64,000 nucleotides of DNA from Amycolatopsis solani (GCF_033441515.1 NZ_JAWQJT010000003.1:1736001-1800000); one strand, 5' to 3'; positions 9,301 through 17,775 are shown, counted from the first letter of the stretch. The notes: generated from the letters alone by a model not told the origin. Made by a program: numbers and translations.

Positions 9301-10623
9301 TCAGTCGGCCAGCAGGTCGTCCGGACTCCCGCTCGCCAGCCCGGCCAGGACGTCCAGCGCGGCGGCCAGGGTTTCCACCGGCGGGGCCGACACCGCGACC
9401 CGCACGGCGTTCGGTGCGTGCCCCGGGAGCACGGCGAACGCGGCCGCCGGGGACAGCGCGATCCCGCGGCGGGCCGCGGCCGCCACGAACGTGTCGGCTC
9501 GCCAGCGCTCCGGCAGCTCCCACCAGCGGTGGTACGAACCCGCGTCGCCGCGCAGGCCCGGCAGCTTTTCCGCGACCACCAGCGCTCGCGCGGCGGCGTC
9601 CCGGCGCTTCGCGGCCTCGACTTCGGCGAGGGTGCCGGTCACGATCCACTGGGTCGCCGCTTCGACCGCGAACCGCGACGCCGTCCAGCCGCCCGAACGC
9701 ACGGACGACGCCAGCCGCGCGGCCCAGTGCGGTGGCGGCACCAGGAAACCCGCGGTCAGGCCGGGGGCCACGCGTTTGGACAGGCTGTCGGCGAAGATCG
9801 TCCGCTCGGGCGCGTACGCGGCGAACGGCCGGACGTCGTCGCGCAGGAACGTGTAGATGCCGTCCTCGATCACCGGGAGGTCGAGCCGCGCGACGACGTC
9901 GGCCAGTTCTTCCCTCCGGCGCGCGGACATCGTCGTGCCGAGCGGGTTGTGCAGCGTCGGCTGGACGTACAGCGCGCGCACCGGCTCCACCGCGGCGAGC
10001 GCCGCCGGCACGAGCCCGTCTTCGTCGGTTTCGATCGGCACGAGCTCGATCCCGAGCCGCGCCGCGAGCGCCTTGACCACCGGGTACGTCAGCGACTCCA
10101 CCGCGAGCCGCGCCCCCACCGGGACGAACGCGGCGATCGCCGCCGCGATGGCCTGCCTGCCGTTGCCGGTGAACAGGATCGTCGCGGGGTCCGGCCGCCA
10201 GCCGCCGCGGGTGAGCAGCGACGCCGCCGCCGTCCGCGCCGCCGGCGTGCCCGCGGCGCCGATCGGGTGCAGGGCCGCGGTGAGGACGTCGGCGCGCAGC
10301 AACGGTTCCAGCGCCTTCGCCAGCAGCGCCGACTGCTCGGGCAGGACCGCGAAGTTGAGCTCGAGGTCGACGCGGGCGTCACCGGGCTCGGCGAGCGCGG
10401 GCTCGGGCGGCGGCTTCGCGGCCCGGACGAACGTCCCGCGGCCCACCTCGCCGACGGCCAGGCCGCGCCGCACGAGCTCGCCGTAGACGCGGGCGGCGGT
10501 GGAGTTCGCGAGGCCGCGCTGCCGCGCGAACCGGCGCTGCGGCGGGAGCCGGTCACCGGGGCGGAGCCGGCCCGCCTCGATGTCGGCGGCGAGGGCGTCC
10601 GCGACGACGCGGTAGTCGTCCAT
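9301..10623 (-). CDS. MocR-type transcriptional regulator (GntR HTH fused to aminotransferase fold)
   Basis: A 440-residue PLP-dependent regulator. Residues 1-70 form a winged helix (DRLPPQRRFARQRGLANST), followed by a linker and a fold-type I aminotransferase domain. The Schiff-base lysine motif is FADSLSKRVAPGL; HNPLGTTMSARRRE and FTGNGRQAI mark the cofactor site. The ATG at 10623 has GGAAGG five bases upstream; the GTG two codons earlier lacks this spacing. It is divergent from the O-methyltransferase, its most likely target. MocR proteins usually sense PLP or an amino-acid-like ligand. Confidence 0.88.
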   Translation of the reverse strand: MDDYRVVADALAADIEAGRLRPGDRLPPQRRFARQRGLANSTAARVYGELVRRGLAVGEVGRGTFVRAAKPPPEPALAEPGDARVDLELNFAVLPEQSALLAKALEPLLRADVLTAALHPIGAAGTPAARTAAASLLTRGGWRPDPATILFTGNGRQAIAAAIAAFVPVGARLAVESLTYPVVKALAARLGIELVPIETDEDGLVPAALAAVEPVRALYVQPTLHNPLGTTMSARRREELADVVARLDLPVIEDGIYTFLRDDVRPFAAYAPERTIFADSLSKRVAPGLTAGFLVPPPHWAARLASSVRSGGWTASRFAVEAATQWIVTGTLAEVEAAKRRDAAARALVVAEKLPGLRGDAGSYHRWWELPERWRADTFVAAAARRGIALSPAAAFAVLPGHAPNAVRVAVSAPPVETLAAALDVLAGLASGSPDDLLAD

Positions 10624-10670
10624 GTCCACCTTCCCGCTTCCGGTCGATCCGGACCATGATCCCAGCCCGC

Positions 10671-10676
10671 TAAATT
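10671..10676 (+). promoter_or_regulatory. Possible -10 element for the O-methyltransferase
   Basis: TAAATT stands out in GC-rich DNA 16 bases before the ATG at 10692, with a GGAGG site between. TGATC occurs at 10657 and 10676, a 19-bp direct repeat that could be read by the divergent MocR protein. Confidence 0.3.
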
Positions 10677-10691
10677 GATCGTGGAGGTGCC

Positions 10692-11348
10692 ATGACCGAC
10701 AAGACCTGGGCCGAAGTGGACGACTACCTCACCGAAGCGCTGCTCGCCCCCGATCCGGTGCTCGACGACGCGCTGGCCGGCTCGGCCGCCGCCGGGCTGC
10801 CGTCCATCGCCGTCGCGCCCAACCAGGGCAAGCTGCTGAACCTGCTCGCGCGCCTGTCCGGGGCGCGGACGATCCTCGAGATCGGCACGCTCGGCGGGTA
10901 CAGCACGATCTGGCTGGCCCGCGCGCTCCCGGCCGGCGGCAAGCTGGTGACCTGCGAATACGAGCCGAAGCACGCGGAAGTCGCGAGGGCGAACCTGGCG
11001 CGCGCGGGCTTCGGCGACGACGTCGCCGAGATCCGGGTCGGCGCCGCGCTCGACACGCTGCCCACGCTCGACGGGCCGTTCGACTTCGTGTTCATCGACG
11101 CCGACAAGGCCAACCTGGCGAACTACGTGCGGGCCGCGCTGGAGCTGTCCCGGCCGGGCACCACGATCGTCGTCGACAACGTCGTGCGCCAGGGCCGGGT
11201 CGCCGACGCGAGCAGCGACGACCCGAACGTCCAGGGCGCGCGGGCGATGTTCGAGGTGCTCGCCGCCGAGCCGAGGCTGGACGCGACCGCCGTCCAGACC
11301 GTCGGGAGCAAGGGGCACGACGGCTTCGTGCTGGCCATCGTGACCTGA
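10692..11348 (+). CDS. SAM-dependent O-methyltransferase, catechol-O-methyltransferase-like
   Basis: A 218-residue class I methyltransferase of O-methyltransferase family 3. SAM motif I is ILEIGTLGGYSTIWLA near residue 65, the motif II acid lies in LVTCEYEPKHAE, and the metal-binding region is FVFIDADKANLANYV followed by IVVDNVVRQGRV. These are the divalent-metal residues of the caffeoyl-CoA/COMT-like group. It starts at an ATG behind GGAGG. It is divergent from a MocR regulator and convergent with the penicillin-binding protein. The acceptor is unknown; small phenolics are typical. Confidence 0.9.
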   Translation: MTDKTWAEVDDYLTEALLAPDPVLDDALAGSAAAGLPSIAVAPNQGKLLNLLARLSGARTILEIGTLGGYSTIWLARALPAGGKLVTCEYEPKHAEVARANLARAGFGDDVAEIRVGAALDTLPTLDGPFDFVFIDADKANLANYVRAALELSRPGTTIVVDNVVRQGRVADASSDDPNVQGARAMFEVLAAEPRLDATAVQTVGSKGHDGFVLAIVT

Positions 11349-11352
11349 CCGC

Positions 11353-13230
11353 TCAGCGCGGCGGCCGCGCCACCGGCGACGGCGGCGGCACCACCTGGTG
11401 CGCCGCCGTCATGAAGCCGCGCCAGACGTCGGCCGGGACGACGTCGCCGGTCAGCTTCGCGCCACTGGCGTCCTTCAGCCGCCGGTCGTCGTCGGAGCCG
11501 ATCCAGACCGCCGTCGAGAGCTCCCGGGTGTAGCCGACCGCCCAGGCGTCCTGGTTGTCCGGGCTGTTGCCGTGCTCGGCCTCGCCGGTGCGCAGCGCGG
11601 CCCCGCCGTCGCCGGCCAGCGTGCCGGTGACGTCGCGGGCGATGCGGGCGCTCTCGTCGCCGAACGCCGGGCGCGCGGTGTCCGGGGCTTCCCAGACCAC
11701 CGCGCCACTCTCGTCCCGCACCTTCGCGACCAGGTGCGGGGTCGTGCGCTGCCCGTCGGCGGCGAAGGTCGCGTAGGCGCCGGCCAGGTCGAGCGGCCGC
11801 AACGGGTACCGGCCGATCGCGATGCCCGGCCCGATGAGGAAGCCGTCCTTCTCGCGCATGGTCGGGACGCCGTCGACGGCGTCCGGGATGCCGGCCTGGC
11901 GCGCGGTGTCGCTCAGCGCGTCCGGGCCGATCTGCTTCGCCAGCGCGACGAAGGGACCGTCGGCGTGGCTCGCCATCGCCGTGCGCGGGGTGCACTTCGG
12001 GCCGCAGACGTCCGGGTACTGGAAGCTCTCGCCGAGGAACTCGAGCTTCGACGGCGACGGGATCGGCTGGTCCGCGCCGTAGCCGTGGCGCAGCAACGCG
12101 GCGAGCGTGAAGGGGTAGAACGCCGAGCCCGGCGCGTGCGGCGTGCCCGCGTAGTCGCGCACGCCCTGGTCGCCGCCGTGGTAGGCGCGGACGGCACCGC
12201 TGCGCGGGTCGATCGCGACGACCGCGCCGCGGAACTCCTTCGGTTCGTTCTTCAGCCTGTCCTGCAACGACTTCTTGGCGGCGTCCTGCATCCCGCGGTC
12301 CAGCGTCGTCTCGACCGTCATGTTCCCCTGCTGGAGCCGGCCGAGCGGGAAGCCGTCCCGGTCGAGCTCGGCGAGCACCTGCTGCTTGACGTGGAATTCG
12401 TCGTAGGTGACGCGGCCGGCGCGGGTTTCCGACGGCGGCTGGATTTCCGGGCCGGGGTACGCCATCGCCTCGCCGCTCTTCACGTACCCGCGGCCGCGGA
12501 GCTTGTCGCGCACGTACTCCCAGCGCCGCGTGGCGTGCGCCTCGCCGGACGCGGCCGGGTCGTGCACCGACGGCGACTGGATCATCCCGGCGAGGAAAGC
12601 CGCTTCGCTCCAGGTGATCGAGTCGTCGAGCTTCTTGCCGAAGTAGGCGTTCATCGCCGCGGCGGGCCCGAACGTGCCGCGGCCGAAGGAGATGATGTTG
12701 ACGTAGCTCTCGAAGATCTGTTCCTTGCTCTGCTCCTGCGTGATCTTCGTGGCCAGCACGAGCTCGGCGAACTTGCGGCCGATCGTGGCGTCGTCGTCAC
12801 CGGTGGACTTCTTGATGTACTGCTGGGTGATCCCGGACCCGCCGCCGACGCCGGTGAGGAACGCGCGGCCGATGCCGGTCGGGTCGAAACCCTGGTTGTC
12901 CCAGAAGGTCGGGTCTTCGGTGGCGATGATGGCGTCCCGCAGTTTCGCCGGAACCTGCGCGTAGGGCACGAACATCCGGTCGCCGTCGGCCGGGATCACC
13001 TTCAGCAGCTCGGAACCGTCGGCGTACTGCAGCACGACGGTCTTGTCCAGCTCCGCCAGGACCTCTTGCGGGCTGCGGACGTCGAGCACGAGGTAGGCGA
13101 CCCAGAACGCGATCAGCGGGACGCCGACGAGCGTGCCGAAGGTCCAGTAAGCGATCCGCCGGGCGCGCCGCCACCGCCGCTGCCGCGGGGTCTTCGGTTC
13201 CTCGGTCGGTTCCTCGGTCGGCAAGGTCAC
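11353..13230 (-). CDS. Class A penicillin-binding protein with intact-looking GT51 and degenerate transpeptidase domain
   Basis: A 625-residue membrane protein: basic cytoplasmic tail with a duplicated TEEP, one membrane helix (about residues 27-48), a GT51 transglycosylase domain and a transpeptidase-like domain. GT51 motifs are present (catalytic E105 in ATEDPTFWDNQGFD, and SKEQIFESYVNIISFGRG), so it may polymerise lipid II outside the membrane. All three transpeptidase motifs deviate: S-x-x-K reads SAFY (369-372), S-x-N reads SHA (421-423) and K-T-G reads RTG (547-549). I checked the Tyr372 codon in the DNA. Start is a GTG without a clear Shine-Dalgarno. The last domain is likely non-acylating. 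Confidence 0.88.
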   Translation of the reverse strand: MTLPTEEPTEEPKTPRQRRWRRARRIAYWTFGTLVGVPLIAFWVAYLVLDVRSPQEVLAELDKTVVLQYADGSELLKVIPADGDRMFVPYAQVPAKLRDAIIATEDPTFWDNQGFDPTGIGRAFLTGVGGGSGITQQYIKKSTGDDDATIGRKFAELVLATKITQEQSKEQIFESYVNIISFGRGTFGPAAAMNAYFGKKLDDSITWSEAAFLAGMIQSPSVHDPAASGEAHATRRWEYVRDKLRGRGYVKSGEAMAYPGPEIQPPSETRAGRVTYDEFHVKQQVLAELDRDGFPLGRLQQGNMTVETTLDRGMQDAAKKSLQDRLKNEPKEFRGAVVAIDPRSGAVRAYHGGDQGVRDYAGTPHAPGSAFYPFTLAALLRHGYGADQPIPSPSKLEFLGESFQYPDVCGPKCTPRTAMASHADGPFVALAKQIGPDALSDTARQAGIPDAVDGVPTMREKDGFLIGPGIAIGRYPLRPLDLAGAYATFAADGQRTTPHLVAKVRDESGAVVWEAPDTARPAFGDESARIARDVTGTLAGDGGAALRTGEAEHGNSPDNQDAWAVGYTRELSTAVWIGSDDDRRLKDASGAKLTGDVVPADVWRGFMTAAHQVVPPPSPVARPPR

Positions 13231-13296
13231 GAATGGATGACGGCCGACCGGGTGAGAAGGTTCTGTGGAGGTTGTTCGAATCCTGTCAGGAAGCGG

Positions 13297-13791
13297 TCAG
13301 GACTTGCCCTTGGCCCGGGCCGCCGCCGAGCGGGGTGGCGTCGAGCGCATGTGGTCCCGCACCGGCGCCAGCAGGCCGGCGAGGGTCGCGACGTCGTCGC
13401 GGGACAGCGGCTCGAAGAGCAGGCCGGCGACCACCTCGACGTGCCCGGGCAGCACGCGGGCGAGCCGCTCGCGCCCGGCGTCGGTGATGGTGACCGTGGT
13501 GCTCCGCTCGTCGTCCGGGGACGGGGCGCGGGTGACCAGGCCCGCCTTCTCGAGCAGGCTCGCCTGGTAGGTCAGGCCGCTGCGGCTGTAGACGACGCCG
13601 TCGGCCAGGTCGGTCATGCGGTGGCTGCCCGTCGGCGAGTCCCCGAGCCGGGCCAGCAGCTGGAACTGCACGTAGCTGAGCTCGCCGGCCTCCTTCAGCT
13701 GCTGCTCGACCGCGTGCCGCAGCAGGCTGGTCACCTCGATGAGGTCGAAGTAGGCGCCGAGCTGCACGGGGTCGAGTGACGGTGGGGCCAT
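13297..13791 (-). CDS. MarR-family transcriptional regulator
   Basis: A 164-residue winged-helix dimer. It starts MAPPSLDPVQLGAYFDL, with the recognition region in HRMTDLADGVVYSRSGLTYQ and the wing DDERSTTVTITDAGRERL. The frame continues far upstream, but the ATG at 13791 gives the family's length. It is divergent from an XRE regulator; a perfect CTTCGAATTCGAAG palindrome lies 16 bases upstream and recurs twice before the quinone-oxidoreductase-like gene at 14834. Autoregulation plus control of that gene is a well-supported inference. The inducer is unknown. Confidence 0.9.
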   Translation of the reverse strand: MAPPSLDPVQLGAYFDLIEVTSLLRHAVEQQLKEAGELSYVQFQLLARLGDSPTGSHRMTDLADGVVYSRSGLTYQASLLEKAGLVTRAPSPDDERSTTVTITDAGRERLARVLPGHVEVVAGLLFEPLSRDDVATLAGLLAPVRDHMRSTPPRSAAARAKGKS

Positions 13792-13806
13792 GACCGCAGT
13801 GTACTG

Positions 13807-13820
13807 CTTCGAATTCGAAG
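13807..13820. promoter_or_regulatory. MarR operator candidate, copy 1
   Basis: Perfect 14-bp palindrome CTTCGAATTCGAAG in the 54-bp gap between the divergent marR-like and XRE genes. The same core is present in two 18-bp copies at 14749 and 14787. Confidence 0.7.
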
Positions 13821-13845
13821 AAGTCCGGTGGTGCAGACTGGCGCC

Positions 13846-14694
13846 ATGTCGCTGACCGACCTCGGCGCCGCGGTCCGCCGGCTGCGCGAGCGCACCGAGC
13901 CGGCCGGCGGACCGCGGCCCGGGCGGCGGGTCCGCGGCCTCCGCCGGGAAGAGCTCGCCGAGCTGGCCGGGGTGTCCGCGGACTACGTGCGACGGCTGGA
14001 GCAGGGGCGCCGTCACCCGTCGGCCGGCGTGGTGACCGCCATCGCCCGCGCGCTGCGGGTCAGCCGGGCGGACTACGAGCGGCTCTGCGCCCTCGCCGGG
14101 TACGCGCCGACGGACGGCCAGGTGCCGCGCGAAGCCGGCGTGGCGGCGATGCGGCTGCTCGAACGGTTCGACGGCACTCCCGCGTTCCTGACCGACACCG
14201 CGTGGAACGTCGTCGCCGTCAACGGCGCGTGGCTCGCGCTCGGCGGCGCAGCGGCGACCGGGCGCGCGTGGGAGTGGAACGTCGCGTGGCGCACGTTCTG
14301 CGACGCACGCGGGGAAATCGCGCGGACCGACGAGCACCAGGCGGGGTTCCGGGCCGCGCTCGCGGCCCGGCTGCGCGACACGCACCTGCGCCACCCGGCC
14401 GACCCCGCACTCGGCGAGCTCGTCGACGAGCTGCGGAGCAGCAGCCGCGCGTTCGACACCTTGTGGCGCAACCCGGAAACGGTGTCCGCCTTCGAGAACC
14501 GGGCGGTGTTCCGCACACCGGACGGCGAGGGCATCGCGCTCGACGGCAGCCTGCTCGGCGTGCCGGGGGACGACCTGATGGCGGTGGTCCTCACCGCGGC
14601 CCCGGGCTCGGCCGACGCGGCCCGCCTCGGCGAGGTCGTGCGCGCCTCCGACGGGCCGTCCGTGCTCAGGGTGGGCCAAACCGGCCCAGGCTGA
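13846..14694 (+). CDS. XRE-family regulator with MmyB-like ligand-binding domain
   Basis: A 282-residue protein. The N-terminal helix-turn-helix (LRREELAELAGVSADYVRRL) is followed by a C-terminal MmyB-like PAS domain (FLTDTAWNVVAVNGAW through WRNPETVSAF), the usual architecture of this large actinobacterial family. I placed the start at the ATG 13846 (MSLTDLGAAVRRL) rather than 13828. It is divergent from the MarR gene and shares its operator region. Its target is not obvious; such genes often sit next to the oxidoreductase they control. Confidence 0.88.
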   Translation: MSLTDLGAAVRRLRERTEPAGGPRPGRRVRGLRREELAELAGVSADYVRRLEQGRRHPSAGVVTAIARALRVSRADYERLCALAGYAPTDGQVPREAGVAAMRLLERFDGTPAFLTDTAWNVVAVNGAWLALGGAAATGRAWEWNVAWRTFCDARGEIARTDEHQAGFRAALAARLRDTHLRHPADPALGELVDELRSSSRAFDTLWRNPETVSAFENRAVFRTPDGEGIALDGSLLGVPGDDLMAVVLTAAPGSADAARLGEVVRASDGPSVLRVGQTGPG

Positions 14695-14748
14695 GCGGGG
14701 CCGCGGCCACGATCCTGAGCCGCGTGGATCAAGGTGACGGACACCACT

Positions 14749-14766
14749 TGCTTCGAATTCGAAGCA
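14749..14766. promoter_or_regulatory. MarR operator candidate, copy 2
   Basis: Perfect 18-bp palindrome TGCTTCGAATTCGAAGCA upstream of the oxidoreductase gene, starting 38 bp before copy 3. Its position suggests overlap with the promoter. Confidence 0.7.
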
Positions 14767-14786
14767 GCTGTAGCGTGGTCCACAGT

Positions 14787-14804
14787 TGCTTCGAATTCGA
14801 AGCA
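14787..14804. promoter_or_regulatory. MarR operator candidate, copy 3
   Basis: A second perfect 18-bp copy of TGCTTCGAATTCGAAGCA, ending 29 bases before the ATG at 14834. Two identical sites 38 bp apart suit cooperative repression by MarR dimers. Confidence 0.7.
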
Positions 14805-14833
14805 CATGGCTCTCTCCGAAAGCGAGAACTCCG

Positions 14834-15772
14834 ATGAAGGCAGTGCGTTTCCACGACTACGGCGCCCCCGAAGTCCTGCGCTACGAGGACGTGACCCTGC
14901 CGGTGCCCGCCGCCGGGCAGGTCCGCGTCCGGGTCGCCGCGACGTCGTTCAACCCGGTCGACGGCAACATCCGCGGCGGCTTCATGCGCGGCCCCATCCC
15001 GGTCGAGCTGCCCCACACGCCCGGCATCGACGTCGCCGGCACGGTCGACGCGCTGGGCGACGGCGTCGACGGCCTCGAGCTCGGCGACCGGGTCGTCGGC
15101 TTCCTGCCGATGGACGGCGACGGCGCGGCCGCGGAGTACGTCCTCGCGCCGGCCGACGTCCTGACGGCGGCTCCCCAGGACGTCCCGCTGGCCGACGCCG
15201 CGGCGCTGCCGCTGGTCGGGCTGACCGCGTACCAGGCACTGTTCGACCACGCCGGGCTGACGGCCGGGCAGCGAGTGCTGGTCAACGGCGCCGGCGGCGC
15301 GGTCGGCGGCTACGCCGTGCAGCTGGCCAAGGGAGCCGGCGCCCACGTCATCGCCATCGCCGGACCCCGCAGCGCCGAAGCGGTCAAAGCGGCGGGTGCG
15401 GACGAGGTGGTGGACCACACCACCACGAGCGTGCCGTCGGCGGTGACCGAGCCGGTGGACGTCGCGCTCAACCTGGCCCCGGTCGACCCGGCTGCGCTGG
15501 CGGCGTTGGTGACGCTGGTGCGGCCGGGCGGGGTCTTGGTCAACACGACGGTGTGGATGCCCGCGCCGTCCGACGAAGAGCGCGGGGTACGCGGGATCGA
15601 CCTGTTCGTCCGCAGCGACGCGGGGCAGCTGGCGAAGCTGGTGGCGTTGGTCGACCGGGGCGAACTGCGCGTCGAGGTGGCCGAGCGGGTGTCGTTGCCC
15701 GAGCTGCCGGCGCTGCACGCGCGCGCGGCGGAAGGCGCGGTGCACGGCAAAGTGGTCGTTGTCCCGGCCTGA
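14834..15772 (+). CDS. NADP-dependent oxidoreductase, quinone oxidoreductase-like (MDR superfamily)
   Basis: A 312-residue medium-chain reductase starting MKAVRFHDYGAPEVLRYEDV. It has the GroES-like N-terminal part (HTPGIDVAGTVDALG), the substrate-channel motif ALPLVGLTAYQALFDHA and a Rossmann segment VLVNGAGGAVGGYAVQLA. Zinc-ligand cysteines are absent, so it is a quinone-reductase type rather than a zinc alcohol dehydrogenase. It would reduce quinones or enals in the cytosol. Two MarR-like palindromes lie immediately upstream, so induction by an electrophile or phenolic compound is plausible. Confidence 0.88.
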   Translation: MKAVRFHDYGAPEVLRYEDVTLPVPAAGQVRVRVAATSFNPVDGNIRGGFMRGPIPVELPHTPGIDVAGTVDALGDGVDGLELGDRVVGFLPMDGDGAAAEYVLAPADVLTAAPQDVPLADAAALPLVGLTAYQALFDHAGLTAGQRVLVNGAGGAVGGYAVQLAKGAGAHVIAIAGPRSAEAVKAAGADEVVDHTTTSVPSAVTEPVDVALNLAPVDPAALAALVTLVRPGGVLVNTTVWMPAPSDEERGVRGIDLFVRSDAGQLAKLVALVDRGELRVEVAERVSLPELPALHARAAEGAVHGKVVVVPA

Positions 15773-15807
15773 CGCCTGAGTGAGCCGGGCCGGTGCCGCG
15801 CCCTGGC

Positions 15808-15917
15808 GCCGAGGGTGCGGTGCGCGGCAAAGCGGGGCGGTGCGCTGCGGGGCAATGTCACCGAGCTGGCGACCCTACGCGGCCGAAGGCGCAGTGGCCC
15901 GCCAGGTCGTCCCGGCG
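15808..15917 (+). repeat. Two decayed copies of the preceding gene's 3' end
   Basis: The last codons of the oxidoreductase (15728-15755, GAAGGCGCGGTGCACGGCAA core) are echoed at 15808-15835 (GAGGGTGCGGTGCGCGGCAA) and again near 15882-15917 (GAAGGCGCAGTGGCCCGCCA then GGTCGTCCCGGCG). The third copy extends upstream through ACCGAGCTGGCG, which matches the CCCGAGCTGCCG of the gene. They look like remnants of partial tandem duplication. Confidence 0.5.
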
Positions 15918-15942
15918 AGGGTGGGGTGCGCGGCCCTGAGCG

Positions 15943-16668
15943 TCAGGACAGGAAGGCGCGCAAGAGGGACGCCGTGCCCTCGATGTGCTCGGCCATCGCC
16001 TGGCGGGCGGCGGGAGCGTCGCCCGCGAGGATCGCGTCGACGATGGCCTCGTGCTGGGCGTTGGAGTGCTCGAGGTTGGGCGGGAGCAGCGGGATGCGGT
16101 CGAGCAGCTGGTTGACGCGGGTGCGGGCGTCGGCCATCGCCGTGGTCAGGGAGCCGGACGCGGTGACCTCGGCGATCGCCAGGTGCAGCCGGGAATCCTT
16201 GCGCCGGTAGTCCTCGAGGGCGGCGCCCGCGGCCTCGGCGAGCGTTCCGGTGAGGTGCTGGCGGTCGGCGGGACTCAGCGAGCGCGCGGCGGCCATCTCG
16301 GCGACCCCGGTCTCGAGGACGTAGCGGAGGCTCAGCGCGTCCTCCAGCGCGACGGCGTCGACCCTTCCGCTGGGTGACTTCTCGGAGGGTGCGGGAAGGC
16401 TCTCGTTCACGAACGTGCCGCCGTACCGCCCCCGCCGTGACTCCACGTAACCAGCGTCGGAGAGGGCGCGGATGGCTTCCCGCAGCGTCACGCGGCTGAC
16501 GCCGAGCCGCTCGGCCAGCTCCCGTTCCGACGGCAGCCGCTCCCCCGCGCCGACCACGCCGAGCCGGATGGCCTGCAGCAGCCGCTCGACGGTCTCCTCG
16601 AAGGCGTTGCCCGCGCGAACCGGCCGGAACAGCGCTTCACCGGCGTTCGCCACCGAGGTCGACTCCAT
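15943..16668 (-). CDS. GntR-family regulator, FadR/FCD subfamily
   Basis: A 241-residue regulator. The winged helix at residues 25-90 carries LPSERELAERLGVSRVTLRE and AIRALSDAGYVESRRGRYGG. A C-terminal all-helical FCD domain follows, with metal-ligand-type residues in RKDSRLHLAIAEVTAS and QHEAIVDAILAGD. FCD regulators usually respond to carboxylic acids or amino acids. It is convergent with the oxidoreductase remnants and divergent from a small ORF. No catabolic operon is adjacent, so the target is not evident. Confidence 0.88.
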   Translation of the reverse strand: MESTSVANAGEALFRPVRAGNAFEETVERLLQAIRLGVVGAGERLPSERELAERLGVSRVTLREAIRALSDAGYVESRRGRYGGTFVNESLPAPSEKSPSGRVDAVALEDALSLRYVLETGVAEMAAARSLSPADRQHLTGTLAEAAGAALEDYRRKDSRLHLAIAEVTASGSLTTAMADARTRVNQLLDRIPLLPPNLEHSNAQHEAIVDAILAGDAPAARQAMAEHIEGTASLLRAFLS

Positions 16669-16823
16669 CCCGCGAGTCTAGGCGCCGCACCCGGCCGGCG
16701 GTCACACTGCGTGGGACCCCCGGCCCCCGGCTGTTCGCGGCGCGGAAAACCGGTGGATCCGGACGGCCACGGTGAGCGACGATGGAGCGACCGACACCGA
16801 ACATCGACGCAGGGGGCGATCCG

Positions 16824-17012
16824 GTGCACTTCTTGATGGCCGAGGACCTGGTCCACGAGCGGGAGAACGAGATGCGCCACGGCGTGCGCAACCGCCCTCC
16901 CGGCCGTGCGACGCCCCGACGCCGCACGGGCACGAGACGCCAGCAGCTCGGCTGGACCCTGGTCGAAGTAGGCCTGCGGCTGGCGTCCGAACCGGAAGAC
17001 GAACCGCGCTGA
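16824..17012 (+). CDS. Small basic hypothetical protein (62 aa)
   Basis: Function not recognised. A GTG with AGGGGG seven bases upstream opens a 62-residue frame: MHFLMAEDLVHERENEMRH, then an arginine/proline-rich middle and the C-terminal WTLVEVGLRLASEPEDEPR. Short actinobacterial proteins with a conserved helix near the start and a basic tail are common. No membrane segment or export signal. It stands alone between the GntR gene and the toxin-antitoxin pair. Confidence 0.5.
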   Translation: MHFLMAEDLVHERENEMRHGVRNRPPGRATPRRRTGTRRQQLGWTLVEVGLRLASEPEDEPR

Positions 17013-17106
17013 GCCGAAGCGGCACTTTCCCGGGAACTGTCGCCGCGCGTGTCTGGTGATCACCCTCAGCGATCGAGCAGTATGGTCTTTTCCGAGAGGA
17101 GGACGC

Positions 17107-17775
17107 GTGGAAAACGACGTGAGGTTCGCCCGGCCGCTGATGAGCATGACCGACGCTGCTCGGCACCTGGGGATCCCGCAGCAGACGTTCCACCGCTGGG
17201 CCCGTGGCTATCCGCACGGCGGCCCGCTCCTCCACGTCTCCGAGCCGGAGAGCATCCGGCAGGCCAGCGTCCCGTTCATCGCCCTCGCCGAGGCCTGGGT
17301 TCTCGAGGGGCTCCGCCAAGCCGGCGTCCGTCCGCAGAAAATCCGGCCCGCTCTCAAGAAACTGCAGAACGAGTTCGGACGCGAATACGTCCTCGTGTCC
17401 CCCGCACTCGTGACCGATGGGATCTCGGTGCTGTGGGACTTCTCCAAGACCGAGGCCGGAGCCGGGTTGATCGAAGGGCGTTCCGGCCAGACGGTGATTC
17501 GCGAAATCGTCCAGGACTACCTGACCTACGTGGGCTTCGGCACCGACGACTACCCGAACCACCTCAAGCTCAGGACGTTCGAACCCTCGAAGGTCGCCAT
17601 CGACCCCTATCGATCTTCGGGCCAGCCGGTCTTCGTCGGCTCCGGTGCACGTGTCTCCAACGTCGCGGCCATGCTGAAAGCAGGTGAAGAACCTGCCGTC
17701 GTCGCCGAAGAACACGGAATCGGCATCGAAGCCGTCCGAGCCGCCGCACGCGTGCTCCTGGGCCGCGCCGCCTGA
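17107..17775 (+). CDS. Antitoxin-like protein: MerR-like HTH plus C-terminal DUF433
   Basis: A 222-residue probable antitoxin. The GTG at 17107 follows GAGGAGGACGC. The N-terminal helix-turn-helix is MTDAARHLGIPQQTFHRWAR. The middle (SPALVTDGISVLWDFSK) resembles no domain I can name. The C-terminal DUF433 segment is GQPVFVGSGARVSNVAAMLK through HGIGIEAVRAAARVLL. DUF433 proteins neutralise PIN-like toxins and the HTH would repress their own promoter. The following PIN-like frame overlaps its end, as expected for coupled translation. Confidence 0.8.
   Translation: MENDVRFARPLMSMTDAARHLGIPQQTFHRWARGYPHGGPLLHVSEPESIRQASVPFIALAEAWVLEGLRQAGVRPQKIRPALKKLQNEFGREYVLVSPALVTDGISVLWDFSKTEAGAGLIEGRSGQTVIREIVQDYLTYVGFGTDDYPNHLKLRTFEPSKVAIDPYRSSGQPVFVGSGARVSNVAAMLKAGEEPAVVAEEHGIGIEAVRAAARVLLGRAA

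Noticed and set aside
14834..15772. Zinc-dependent alcohol dehydrogenase
   Set aside because: The structural and catalytic zinc cysteines are absent; the sequence fits the quinone oxidoreductase branch.
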